Shown: positions 40,854 to 49,003 of the stretch, one piece after another
Position numbering within the stretch: position 1 is the first letter of the stretch
How the letters are laid out: every line of letters begins with the position of its first letter
Origin: F23-D06 sp045130275
Lineage (GTDB): Bacteria > Bacteroidota > Bacteroidia > Bacteroidales > WCHB1-69
Assembly: GCA_045130275.1 (NCBI GenBank)
Contig: JBGUPL010000009.1
Coordinates: forward strand, 1 to 54,374
DNA length: 54,374 bases
Direction: 5' to 3'
The notes under the pieces: generated by a model
Databases searched by the model: none
Told to the model about the DNA's origin: nothing
The model's input: only the letters and a program-made list of their open reading frames with translations
Translations under genes and position numbers: made by a program

Positions 40854-42152
40854 ATGAAAGACATCTCCTCTGAAAGCATCCAAAGAGCCGTCAACATTTT
40901 GACAAAACATACAGACAGCAAATTACTTACGCACCTCAACGCCTGCGTGCACTGCGGGTTATGCGAGACCAGCTGCCTCTTTTTCAAGACGTTCCAAGAA
41001 CCGAAATACATCCCCGGCAAGAAGGTCGATATGGTGTCGTCCATCTATCGCCGCTATTGCACTTTCTTAGGCAAAACAGCGCCTAAGTTGACGAACGCCA
41101 AGGAACTGACGGAAGAGTACATTGCTGAGATGGTGGATTCTTTGTATGGTGCATGCACAATGTGCGGCCGTTGCGTGAAACATTGCTCCATCGGAGTGGA
41201 CATCCCGTTCGTGGTGCGCACGGGCCGCCGGATGCTGGCCACGATGGGCTGCGTCCCCGCCTCACTGCAGGCCACTGTCGATGCCGCCCTCAACACCAAG
41301 AACAACATGGCTATCCCGAAGGAAGATTTCGTAGATACTATCGACTGGATGCAGGAGGAACTGCAGGACGAATTAGAGACGGAGGAAACGTTGATTCCGT
41401 TGAACAAGGAGAACGCGGAGATTCTCTACACGCTGAACCCGCGCGAGCCGAAATTTTTCCCGCTCTCCATCGCCGCCGCCGCCAAAATCTTCCACGTGGC
41501 CGGTGCCGACTGGACGCTCTCCGACGAGATGTACGATGTGACCAACTACGGCTATTTCTCCGGCAACGACGCTCACGCCAAGCAAATCGCGCAGCATATG
41601 TACGACGAAATGGCGAAATTGAAATGCAAAACGCTGGTCTTGGGCGAATGCGGACACGGTACCCGCGCCCTCCGCTGGGAAGCCCCCAACTATATGGGAC
41701 AACACCCTGACTTCAAGATGATCTCCCTTGTGGAACTCATTGAGGAATATATCAAATCAGGAAAAATAAAGTTAGATAAGTCATTGAATGACAAAAAATA
41801 CACTATCCACGATCCATGCAACATTGTGCGGAACGGTGGTTTGTTCAATTCGTTACGCTATGTGGTGAAACAAGCGGTGCCGGAACTGATTGAGATGGAC
41901 CCCTTCGGCAGTGACAACTTCTGCTGCGGCGGTGGAGGCGGCATGCTGGCCATGAGCGAATACAACGAACGTCGCCTGAAGATCGGCAAAATCAAAGCCG
42001 ACCAGATCAAGGCGACGGGAGCCAGCGTGGTCATTACGCCATGCCATAACTGCGCGGACCAGCTGACACAAATAAACCACGAATATAAGCTCGGCGTGGA
42101 GATTAAATCCGTGGCTGAGGTGGTGGCCGACGCAATCGTGCTGGACAAGTAA
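40854..42152 (+). CDS. DsrK/HdrD-like iron-sulfur protein
   Basis: 432 residues, no membrane helix. Two ferredoxin-type clusters near the N-terminus: Cys31-Cys34-Cys37-Cys41 (CVHCGLCETSC) and Cys101-Cys104-Cys107-Cys111 (CTMCGRCVKHC). A degenerate first CCG half (LGECGHG) and a full second one follow (YTIHDPCNIVRNGG, then NFCCGGGGGML, then TPCHNCADQL). The HDPCN..R..G / CCGGGGG / CHNC pattern is that of DsrK and HdrD, whose catalytic non-cubane cluster handles disulfides; DsrK acts on the DsrC trisulfide. GlcF-type dehydrogenase subunits are the main alternative. It is a single gene with its own promoter, about 10 kb from dsrC and a dsrM-like gene. Confidence 0.75.
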   Translation: MKDISSESIQRAVNILTKHTDSKLLTHLNACVHCGLCETSCLFFKTFQEPKYIPGKKVDMVSSIYRRYCTFLGKTAPKLTNAKELTEEYIAEMVDSLYGACTMCGRCVKHCSIGVDIPFVVRTGRRMLATMGCVPASLQATVDAALNTKNNMAIPKEDFVDTIDWMQEELQDELETEETLIPLNKENAEILYTLNPREPKFFPLSIAAAAKIFHVAGADWTLSDEMYDVTNYGYFSGNDAHAKQIAQHMYDEMAKLKCKTLVLGECGHGTRALRWEAPNYMGQHPDFKMISLVELIEEYIKSGKIKLDKSLNDKKYTIHDPCNIVRNGGLFNSLRYVVKQAVPELIEMDPFGSDNFCCGGGGGMLAMSEYNERRLKIGKIKADQIKATGASVVITPCHNCADQLTQINHEYKLGVEIKSVAEVVADAIVLDK

Positions 42153-42167
42153 CTACCGTTACTTATC

Positions 42168-42629
42168 CTATTTCTTCTTTTCTTGGAAAACTTTGATTTC
42201 GGACTCCTTGTCGTTTGCGGTGTCCGCCTCTTCGGTCGGCACTTCCCGCATGGGCGGTATCACGTGGGCATACCATTTGCCATCACGTTTGCGCAATTCC
42301 AACGTGTCTGAAAAATCCTTCAAAGGGGTTATTTTGTGATAAGTAGCCACCGCACAAGTGTCGTTCACCATCTTCACATCGATAATGTCAATGGTAGCCG
42401 GCGTGTCCGATTTGATATAGGTTGGATCTACCTTTTTCACTATTTGCTTGGCCATCAACAGCGTGGAATTCTTGGTCTCATCCGTCGCGTATTTTTCCGC
42501 ATCATCAACCTTGTAGTTTGCCATGGCATACGAATATTCATAGGCGGCCTTCTCCACCATTTTCTGCTCATGTTTGCAACAACAAGTGAAAAAGACAACG
42601 GCGACCAGCATAAAACTTACTTTTTTCAT
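42168..42629 (-). CDS. Lipoprotein with NTF2-like fold (DUF4878-type)
   Basis: 153 residues. Lipobox FFT-C16, followed by two more Cys. The mature part has VEKAAYEYSYAMANYKVDDAEKYATDET, VKMVNDTCAVATYHKITPL and LRKRDGKWYAHV, resembling small NTF2-like lipoproteins that often sense or protect at the envelope. The function is unknown. It lies after the terminator of the next gene on the same strand, and no promoter box was found, so its expression is unclear. Confidence 0.65.
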   Translation of the reverse strand: MKKVSFMLVAVVFFTCCCKHEQKMVEKAAYEYSYAMANYKVDDAEKYATDETKNSTLLMAKQIVKKVDPTYIKSDTPATIDIIDVKMVNDTCAVATYHKITPLKDFSDTLELRKRDGKWYAHVIPPMREVPTEEADTANDKESEIKVFQEKKK

Positions 42630-42644
42630 TTTCTGACTTCTTTA

Positions 42645-42686
42645 TAATAAAAGAGACTGCCGTATGTCCGACAGTCTCTTTTATTA
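42645..42686 (-). terminator. Terminator of the repeat lipoprotein gene
   Basis: Stem AAGAGACTG / CAGTCTCTT (42651-42659 and 42672-42680), with an A-rich left side that gives a T run on the minus strand and TTTTATT on the right; can also act rightward. Confidence 0.8.
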
Positions 42687-42701
42687 ATGGTGATTTTTTG
42701 T

Positions 42702-43490
42702 TTATTTACGGGTCGGACCATTGATTTTGACTTTGTTGGTGCCTTTAGAAGGCTGCAACATAGTCCATTCAGCATTGGTCAGTTTACCAGTGAAAGGATA
42801 GGTGGTGCCCCAGTCGCCAGTGTTGGCGTAAGTAGCAACATCACCCACTTGGGCAGACCAAGTACCAGAAATGTTAAGGGCATTCAGGTCAACAGCGGTG
42901 ATAGTCTCCGTAAAAGTGGAAGTAAGAGTGTTCCATCCCCAGAATTCAGCACCAGCGCCCTGGCCGAGAATGTTGTCAACATCAACGAAAGTGTAGTTGG
43001 GATCACGGTAATGCATAATGTCACGATTGTTCTCATAATCGTATGTTCCAGGAGTGGTTTCGAGAAAACCTTGGCAGTAAATATCGTTCGTGCTATTGGC
43101 TACTTTGTGAAAAAGAAAAGTGATATAGCCATCAGAGGTATAGTCATAACCAACAGCGCTGGCAGCGTTCCAAGAGTTGTTTTGGAACGTGATTTTTGCC
43201 TCATGTTGAGGAATTTCCTCGAAATAAGCAGTGTAGGTAGCATCTCCAGTGACGGTAACAGTGCGGGGATTGTCCTTCACACCGTCCTGCCATTTCACGA
43301 ATTGATAACCTGCATTAGGAACAGCAGTGAGGACAGTGGTAGCTTGGTCAGCAAATTCGCCGCCGCCGGTCACAGTGCCCCATGCGTCATTGTTAGCTTT
43401 CACCGTGATGGTGTAGTTTTTCGTACAGGAGGTGAAAATCAGACCTCCGGCCAGAATGGCCATGCAAAATACGCTTAATAATTTTTTCAT
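42702..43490 (-). CDS. Lipoprotein with InlB B-repeat-like domain
   Basis: 262 residues. Lipobox FTS-C22. Residues about 26-95 form one B-repeat-like beta-grasp unit: YTITVKANNDAWGTVTGGGEFADQATTVLTAVPNAGYQFVKWQDG followed by the TVTGDATYTAYFE end. The rest (about 100-262) is a beta-rich domain of unknown type with many Trp and Asn residues. Such repeat units occur on surface-exposed proteins. Probably a surface lipoprotein. It has a weak -7 box (43526-43533) and its own terminator. Confidence 0.75.
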   Translation of the reverse strand: MKKLLSVFCMAILAGGLIFTSCTKNYTITVKANNDAWGTVTGGGEFADQATTVLTAVPNAGYQFVKWQDGVKDNPRTVTVTGDATYTAYFEEIPQHEAKITFQNNSWNAASAVGYDYTSDGYITFLFHKVANSTNDIYCQGFLETTPGTYDYENNRDIMHYRDPNYTFVDVDNILGQGAGAEFWGWNTLTSTFTETITAVDLNALNISGTWSAQVGDVATYANTGDWGTTYPFTGKLTNAEWTMLQPSKGTNKVKINGPTRK

Positions 43491-43525
43491 AATAATTGTT
43501 ATTTAAAAGGTGAATAATAAAAGTT

Positions 43526-43533
43526 CAAAATTA
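43526..43533 (-). promoter_or_regulatory. Weak -7 promoter box (TAATTTTG on minus strand)
   Basis: CAAAATTA on the plus strand fits CAAAnnTA, about 36 nt before the lipoprotein ATG. The match is minimal. Confidence 0.45.
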
Positions 43534-43579
43534 CAATTCTTTTAGACTTATCGTATATAATAACGTTTAAAAGCGGTTA

Positions 43580-44650
43580 TTATTGCTCGTCGTTCACATG
43601 TTCGCGCACAAGCTTGTCATCTATGAAAATACGGCCGCAGGCCTCACAGACGATGATTTTCTTGTGCAGACAGATATCCAGTTGGCGTTGCGGGGGTATC
43701 TTGCTGAAACAACCGCCGCAAGCGTCGCGCTCGATCTTCACAATAGCCAAACCGTTATGGGCGTTCTTGCGGATCCGCTCGAAGGCGGCCAACAGACGGT
43801 CATCCACTTTGGCGCGGAGTTCTTCCGCCTTGACCAGCAACTCTTCCTCCTCTTTTTGAGTATCGGCCACAATCACCTCCAATTCGGCTTTCTTCTGTTC
43901 CAATACTTCTTGAATCTCCTTCACCCTCTCGTTGGTCTCTGTTATTTTAGCCTGCTTTTCAAGAATTTCGGCTTCATATTTCTCTTTATGTTTGTCCGCC
44001 ACTTGAATCTGCAGTTGCTGGAACTCGATCTCCTTGCTCAGTGCCTCATATTCGCGGTTATTGCGGACAGAGTTCTGTTGTTCCTCATACTTCTTGATAG
44101 AAGCCTTGGATTCATCTATATTGGTGTTTTCAGAGGCAATCTTAAGTTTCAGGTTCTTGATGTCCTCCGTAAGTTTGTTGATACGAGTATTCAGGCCCTC
44201 GCATTCGTCCTCGTTGTCACGAATTTCCTCCGGAAGTTCACCGCGAATCATGCGGATATCGTCGATTTTGGTACAGATTTGCTGAAGATTATATAACGAC
44301 AGCAGTTTTTGTTCGATAGAGAGCTCTTCCGCCGTGCTCTGATTGGACTCATGCTTCTTCACTTCCACCACACCATCGGAAGTCTTCTCCACCGTGACAT
44401 CATCATCTTTAATTGTCTCGACAACCGTTTTCTTGGCCGTTTTTTGCTTAACTTGAGGCACAACTTCCACAACTTCCTCTATTTCAACTTCTTCGACAGA
44501 GTCCAAAGGTTTCTCTTCCTTCACTTCTTCCACTTGAGGAACTTTCACTCTCTTCGGAGTGATTTTTTTCATTTTCGGGACCACTTTCTCCACTTTCACC
44601 TTTTTCGTGCCGTTTTCAACCTCTTCGTCTGTAACTTTTTTCTTGGCCAT
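43580..44650 (-). CDS. C4-type zinc-ribbon coiled-coil protein (DUF164/CdsZ-like)
   Basis: 356 residues. An unusual N-terminal extension of about 110 residues is rich in Lys, Glu and Val (MAKKKVTDEEVENGTKKVKV...). It is followed by the usual long helical hairpin (SIEQKLLSLYNLQQICTKIDDIRMIRGELPEEI ... NNREYEALSKEIEFQQLQI) and a C-terminal zinc ribbon with CGGC and CEAC pairs (ACGGCFSKIPPQRQLDICLHKKIIVCEACGRIFID). The helical hairpin plus ribbon core is conserved in Bacteroidetes beside NIF3 genes, as here (29 nt gap). Reported roles include chromatin-like or sigma-interacting functions in other phyla; none can be assigned here. Confidence 0.8.
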   Translation of the reverse strand: MAKKKVTDEEVENGTKKVKVEKVVPKMKKITPKRVKVPQVEEVKEEKPLDSVEEVEIEEVVEVVPQVKQKTAKKTVVETIKDDDVTVEKTSDGVVEVKKHESNQSTAEELSIEQKLLSLYNLQQICTKIDDIRMIRGELPEEIRDNEDECEGLNTRINKLTEDIKNLKLKIASENTNIDESKASIKKYEEQQNSVRNNREYEALSKEIEFQQLQIQVADKHKEKYEAEILEKQAKITETNERVKEIQEVLEQKKAELEVIVADTQKEEEELLVKAEELRAKVDDRLLAAFERIRKNAHNGLAIVKIERDACGGCFSKIPPQRQLDICLHKKIIVCEACGRIFIDDKLVREHVNDEQ

Positions 44651-44679
44651 ATTTTCCTAACTGTTTGATTGTCAATTTT

Positions 44680-45777
44680 TTAATAGTATTTGACTTCTAC
44701 TATTTCCATTTTAGAATTCAAAGTTGCAAAATTAGCAAAATTTTCTTTGAGTAGATTAAAAATTATGTTTTTTATGAAAAATTCTCCTTCATAGTGCCCG
44801 ATGTCCACCAAGAGGATGCCGGAATGGGATTTGAAGAAGTCATGGTATTTGAAATCGCCGGACACGTATGCGTCGGCACGCGAAGCGATGGCAAGGTCAA
44901 TGAAGCCGGCACCGCCACCGCCGCAAATAGCGACTTTTCGGATGGTTTTCGATTCGTCACCGGCGTATCGGCTGTGTGTGAATCCGAGGTGTTCTTTCAA
45001 GTATGCAAGGAATTCGGGAACTTTCATTTCCCGCGGCAGTTCCCCGATGCGACCCAATCCGATGGTTCGGCTCTCATTTTCCAACGGTAACAGGTCGAAG
45101 GCGGGTTCCTCGTAGGGATGGTTATCGTAAACCGCTTGCACCACAGCACGTTGCAAACCAGTTGGATAAATCATCTCTATTCGTTCCTCCTTCACATGCT
45201 CCAACCGTTGCGTCTCGCCAAGATAAGGTTGCGCACCTTCCAGCGGACGGAACTGACCAGAGCCTTCTGTCGTGTAAGCGCAGCTGTCGTACAGACCTTG
45301 CACCCCGCACCCGACGGCGAACAGCGCGGACTTGAGTTTTTCGGCATGGTCAGCGGGGACGAACACCACTAACTTGCGATAAAGCCCTTTGTGCGGTTCC
45401 AGCACCTTCACATTCTGTAGTCCGAGTTTCTCCGCGAATGCGTCGTTGCCGCCGCCCTCACCGCTGTCGATGTTCGTGTGCATAGCATACAGCACCATAT
45501 TGTGCGCCAATGCTTTGCAGATCATCGCCCCTACCCTGTCGGTGGGCACAATCTTGTTGATGCCGCGCTTCAGCATCAGCGGATGGTGGGATATCACGAG
45601 GTTGCAACCGTTCTCAATGGCCTCGTCAACGACCTCTTCCGACATCTCGAAACAGACCATCGCGCCGGTGATCTCCTGCTGCACGTCGCCACACTGCACC
45701 CCGCAGTTGTCGAAGTCCTCTTGGAGGTACAATGGGAATTTTTGTTCTAAAAATTGGGTTACTTGTTTGATTGTCAT
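44680..45777 (-). CDS. NIF3-like dinuclear metal-binding protein
   Basis: 365 residues. N-terminal NIF3 part: LEQKFPLYLQEDFDNCGVQCGD, VVDEAIENGCNLVISHHPLML with two metal-binding His, MHTNIDSGEGGGNDAFAEKLGL. An inserted PII-like domain (about residues 120-230) follows, then the second half AICGGGGAGFIDLAIASRADAYVSGDFKYHDFFKS and VDIGHYEGEFF. These form hexameric toroids; annotated as GTP cyclohydrolase I type 2, but the true reaction is unsettled. Operon with the zinc-ribbon gene. No promoter box was found upstream; the 116-nt gap to the pnp terminator is filled by inverted heptamer arrays. Confidence 0.9.
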   Translation of the reverse strand: MTIKQVTQFLEQKFPLYLQEDFDNCGVQCGDVQQEITGAMVCFEMSEEVVDEAIENGCNLVISHHPLMLKRGINKIVPTDRVGAMICKALAHNMVLYAMHTNIDSGEGGGNDAFAEKLGLQNVKVLEPHKGLYRKLVVFVPADHAEKLKSALFAVGCGVQGLYDSCAYTTEGSGQFRPLEGAQPYLGETQRLEHVKEERIEMIYPTGLQRAVVQAVYDNHPYEEPAFDLLPLENESRTIGLGRIGELPREMKVPEFLAYLKEHLGFTHSRYAGDESKTIRKVAICGGGGAGFIDLAIASRADAYVSGDFKYHDFFKSHSGILLVDIGHYEGEFFIKNIIFNLLKENFANFATLNSKMEIVEVKYY

Positions 45778-45789
45778 TGGTTTCGACTA

Positions 45790-45883
45790 TTAGCTTTTGG
45801 CTTTTAGCTATTAGCTTTCAACTGCCGGCCTTCCGATCGTGAGATCATGGCCAATAGCCAATGGCTAACAGCTAATAGCTGTT
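45790..45883. repeat. Inverted heptamer arrays upstream of the NIF3 gene
   Basis: Left: TTAGCTT, TTGGCTT, TTAGCTA, TTAGCTT (45790-45817). Right: AGCCAAT, GGCTAAC, AGCTAAT, AGCTGTT (45856-45883). The two parts are inverted around a 38-nt non-repetitive spacer. Confidence 0.8.
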
Positions 45884-45893
45884 GGTTTATGTC

Positions 45894-45926
45894 AAAAAAG
45901 GTGCCGTAGTCTCCTGCGGCACCTTT
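45894..45926 (-). terminator. Terminator of rpsO-pnp
   Basis: Stem GGTGCCG / CGGCACC (45900-45906 and 45917-45923) with AAAAAA on the left, which reads as a T run on the minus strand. Confidence 0.85.
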
Positions 45927-45941
45927 ATAATAATTTAATCC

Positions 45942-48269
45942 TTAGTCCATATCAGGGAAGTCGGGCAACTCGCGGCGTTCCTGACGGTGACGCTGGCCGT
46001 CGTGCTGGTTGCTGTTGCCGTGACGGGGAGCACTGCCGTTTCGGTTGCCTCCCTGACGACCACGGTCGCGGTCGCGGCCACCGCCATTACGGTCACGGCC
46101 GCCGTTACGGCCACCGTTGCCACGCGGTTTTTCCTCTTCATAGCCCTCCGGTTTCGGGAGCAACGCCTTATGAGACAGACGGTACTTGCCGGTCTTCTCG
46201 TCAATTTCGATGAGCTTCACTTTGATCTTGTCGCCCACGTTAAGCACATCAGCCACGTTTTCTATGCGACGATAAGCGATTTCCGACACGTGCAGGAGGC
46301 CATCGGTGTTCGGCAGGAATTCCACGAATGCGCCGAATTCCGTGATGGTCTTGACCGTTCCTTCGTAAATCTCGCCCACTTCAGGAAGTGTGGTGATGAG
46401 TTTGATGCGATCCATAGCGGCGTTGATATCGTCCACATTGGCAGCGGCAATATCGATGACACCGAATTCGCCGACTTCCTCGATATTGATAACCGTGTTG
46501 GTCTCACGCTGCATCTCTTGGATGATTTTTCCTCCAGGTCCAATAACGGCACCGATGAATTCGCGGGGGATTTGCATTTGGACGATGCGCGGCACGAAGG
46601 GACGGTAGTCCTCTCTCGGTGCAGGCATGGCCTCTTTGATTTTGCCCAAGATGAACATTCTGCCGCGATGTGCCTGAGCCAATGCCTCGGCCATCACTTC
46701 GGCGGAAAGACCTTTCACCTTGATATCCATCTGACAGGCGGTGATACCGTCCTCGGTACCACAGACCTTGAAGTCCATGTCACCGAGATGATCCTCATCG
46801 CCGAGAATGTCGGAGAGGATGGCGTAGCGGCCAGTGGCCTCATCGGTAATCAGACCCATGGCAATACCGGAAACGGGCTTTTTCATCTTCACACCGCAAT
46901 CAAGCAGGGCGAGTGTGCCGGCGCAAACCGTTGCCATAGAGGAACTTCCATTGGATTCAAGAATATCAGAAACCAAGCGGACGGTATAGGGGAACGACGG
47001 ATCGTCGAACGGAATCATCGGTTTGAGAGCGCGTTTGGCCAAGTTGCCGTGACCGACCTCGCGACGGGAGGTGCTGCCGATACGTTTCACCTCGCCCACG
47101 CTGTAGGGCGGGAAGTTGTAGTGCAGCAGGAAACGGTTGGTGCCTTCCACCACGGCGCCGTCGATGATCTGCTCGTCGAGCTTGGTGCCGAGCGTGCAGG
47201 TGGTCAGCGACTGCGTTTCGCCGCGGGTGAAGATGGCGGAACCGTGTGCGGACGGCAGGTAGCCGGTCTCAATCCAGATGGGACGGATGTCCTCGGTGTG
47301 GCGGCCGTCGAGACGGATACGCTCGTCGAGAATCATGTTACGCATAGCGTGCCACAGGATTTCGTCATAGTAGCGTTTCACCATAACGGCCTTCTCGTCG
47401 CGCTCCTCTTCAGGAATGGTTTCAATGAAGTCAGCGAGAATCTGGTCGAAGTCGGCATTGCGCTCTTGTTTTCCCTTGAAGGATTTGGCAACGGCATAGA
47501 CTTTGTCGTAGAGTTCGCTGTTCATGCGCTCACGGATGGCCTCGTCGTCAGTTTCGTGACAATACTCACGTTTCGGGTTGGCGGCGGGCACTTGAGCGGC
47601 GAGGTCAAGCTGGGCTTGGCACTGCACCTTGATGGCTTCTTTCGCGAAATTGAGGGCGGCAACCATGTCGTCTTCGGAAATCTCCTTCATTTCGCCTTCC
47701 ACCATCATGATATTGTCCATGGATGCAGCGACGATCATGTCGATGTCGGAGCGTTCCATATCTTCCACGGTGGGGTTCACCACGAGCTGTCCATCCACGC
47801 GGCCCACGCGAACCTCGGAAATCGGGCACTCGAAGGGGATGTTGGAGACGGCGATGGCAGAAGAGGCTGCGAGACATGCGAGGCAGTCGGGCAGGAAGTT
47901 CTTGTCGCCGGAAATCAAGGTCACAACCACCTGAGTTTCAGCATGGAAATTCTTGGGAAAAAGGGGACGGATAGCGCGGTCCACCAGACGAGCGATGAGG
48001 ATTTCATACTCAGAAGGACGAGCTTCGCGTTTGAAGAAGCCGCCAGGGAAACGACCCACAGCGCCGTATTTTTCTTGATATTCGACCTGCAGAGGCATAA
48101 AGTCAGTGCCTTCCACAGCTTCTTTTTTGCAACATACCGTTGCGAGGAGCATGGTGTTGCCCATGGTGACGACAGCAGCGCCATCAGCCTGCTTCGCCAG
48201 TTTTCCGGTTTCGATCGTAACCATACGACCGTCGCCGATATCGAAAGTTGTTCTTACTCCTAAGTTCAT
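45942..48269 (-). CDS. pnp: Polyribonucleotide nucleotidyltransferase
   Basis: 775 residues. Two RNase PH domains (about 10-230 and 330-540, with the linker helical domain between), a KH domain (MQIPREFIGAVIGPGGKIIQEMQRET) and an S1 domain (GEIYEGTVKTITEFGAFVEFLPNTDGLLHVSEIA). PNPase degrades RNA from the 3' end with phosphate. After the S1 domain there is a tail of about 65 residues made of repeated Gly, Arg and Asn (GNGGRNGGRDRNGGGRD), which is disordered and probably RNA-binding. Typical enzymes end near residue 710. It follows rpsO, the conserved arrangement. Confidence 0.96.
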   Translation of the reverse strand: MNLGVRTTFDIGDGRMVTIETGKLAKQADGAAVVTMGNTMLLATVCCKKEAVEGTDFMPLQVEYQEKYGAVGRFPGGFFKREARPSEYEILIARLVDRAIRPLFPKNFHAETQVVVTLISGDKNFLPDCLACLAASSAIAVSNIPFECPISEVRVGRVDGQLVVNPTVEDMERSDIDMIVAASMDNIMMVEGEMKEISEDDMVAALNFAKEAIKVQCQAQLDLAAQVPAANPKREYCHETDDEAIRERMNSELYDKVYAVAKSFKGKQERNADFDQILADFIETIPEEERDEKAVMVKRYYDEILWHAMRNMILDERIRLDGRHTEDIRPIWIETGYLPSAHGSAIFTRGETQSLTTCTLGTKLDEQIIDGAVVEGTNRFLLHYNFPPYSVGEVKRIGSTSRREVGHGNLAKRALKPMIPFDDPSFPYTVRLVSDILESNGSSSMATVCAGTLALLDCGVKMKKPVSGIAMGLITDEATGRYAILSDILGDEDHLGDMDFKVCGTEDGITACQMDIKVKGLSAEVMAEALAQAHRGRMFILGKIKEAMPAPREDYRPFVPRIVQMQIPREFIGAVIGPGGKIIQEMQRETNTVINIEEVGEFGVIDIAAANVDDINAAMDRIKLITTLPEVGEIYEGTVKTITEFGAFVEFLPNTDGLLHVSEIAYRRIENVADVLNVGDKIKVKLIEIDEKTGKYRLSHKALLPKPEGYEEEKPRGNGGRNGGRDRNGGGRDRDRGRQGGNRNGSAPRHGNSNQHDGQRHRQERRELPDFPDMD

Positions 48270-48312
48270 AGTTGATGTTTTTTTAAGATGTTACGAGTTT
48301 GAATACAACAAA

Positions 48313-48354
48313 TATTCAAAAAGGCAATTTTCATCAAAATTGCCTTTTTGAATA
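48313..48354 (-). promoter_or_regulatory. 19-bp perfect hairpin between rpsO and pnp
   Basis: The arms 48313-48331 and 48336-48354 are perfectly complementary around a 4-nt loop (CATC). On the minus strand the stem is flanked by few T residues, so it could be a partial terminator, an RNase III-type processing site or an attenuator controlling pnp, as known for the rpsO-pnp junction in enteric bacteria. Confidence 0.75.
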
Positions 48355-48374
48355 TCGTTGTAATCGTTCCGAAA

Positions 48375-48644
48375 TTATTTTCTTAAGCCTAATTCTTTAA
48401 TCAACGCTCTGTAGCGTTCGATATCCTGTTGCTTGAGATACTCGAGCATTTTTTTGCGCTTGCCGACCAAGGTGATAAGGGCGCGCTTGGTCACACGGTC
48501 GCCGTGGTTTTGTTTCACGTGCTCGGTCAAATGTTTGATGCGGTGCGTAAACAAGGCAACCTGAGCCTCGGGAGATCCGGTGTCTTTCTCGTTCTTGCCG
48601 TATTTCGCGAAAATTTCTTTCTTAACGTCGTTTGTCAAATACAT
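48375..48644 (-). CDS. rpsO: 30S ribosomal protein uS15
   Basis: 89 residues, normal length. Contains GSPEAQVALFTHRIKHLTEHVKQNHGDRVTKRALITLVGKRKKMLEYLKQQDIERYRALIKELGLRK, which includes the conserved RNA-binding helices. The first residues (MYLTNDVKKEIFAKYGKNEKDT) fit the family start. A -7 box lies 50 nt upstream. Confidence 0.96.
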   Translation of the reverse strand: MYLTNDVKKEIFAKYGKNEKDTGSPEAQVALFTHRIKHLTEHVKQNHGDRVTKRALITLVGKRKKMLEYLKQQDIERYRALIKELGLRK

Positions 48645-48693
48645 ACTTCTAACTGCTTTTAATTAATCTTTTTATCCATTTTTAAATCGGCGG

Positions 48694-48701
48694 CAAAGAT
48701 A
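48694..48701 (-). promoter_or_regulatory. -7 promoter box of rpsO (TATCTTTG on minus strand)
   Basis: CAAAGATA on the plus strand, reading toward rpsO and presumably pnp. The rest of the 359-nt gap up to 49003 is very AT-rich and holds the shared module, the strong rightward promoter and no credible small gene. Confidence 0.75.
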
Positions 48702-48815
48702 CACTTTTTTCATTTATCTCTGCCTCCCATTTCAATTTAAACTTTTCAAGGCTTAAACACCCCTTTTTCACCTTGACTCATCAGAAACGGCTTTTGCCAG
48801 TTTTGCGATAATATT

Positions 48816-48853
48816 TGCGAAAGTATTCCAAATTTTTAACTAATAATTGTTAA
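48816..48853. promoter_or_regulatory. Shared upstream module, third copy
   Basis: TGCGAAA (48816-48822), 13 nt, then TTAAC-TAATAATT-GTTAA (48836-48853). The segment 48836-48858 matches 10393-10415 at 21 of 23 bases. It lies about 101 nt ahead of the -7 box of the radical SAM gene. Confidence 0.5.
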
Positions 48854-48931
48854 AATTACATCCAAAATAACGCAAATTTTCCATATATCATATTATATAT
48901 CAATAAATTAAGAGAAAAGTTTAAAACCCTC

Positions 48932-48962
48932 TTGACAAAGGCTTTTTGTTGTTGTATCTTTG
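48932..48962 (+). promoter_or_regulatory. Strong promoter: TTGACA, 17 nt, TATCTTTG
   Basis: TTGACA at 48932-48937 and TATCTTTG at 48955-48962, with spacing identical to the acidic protein promoter. The expected transcript start is near 48968. Confidence 0.8.
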
Positions 48963-49003
48963 CCATGACAAAACAAACAAAATTAAAAACCAAAACAAAA
49001 AAA

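Noticed and set aside
45987..48263. Open frame of 758 codons antisense to pnp
   Set aside because: It mirrors pnp over its whole length, has no promoter or recognisable domain, and its sequence is His/Val/Gly-rich as expected from the complement of a GC-ending-codon gene.
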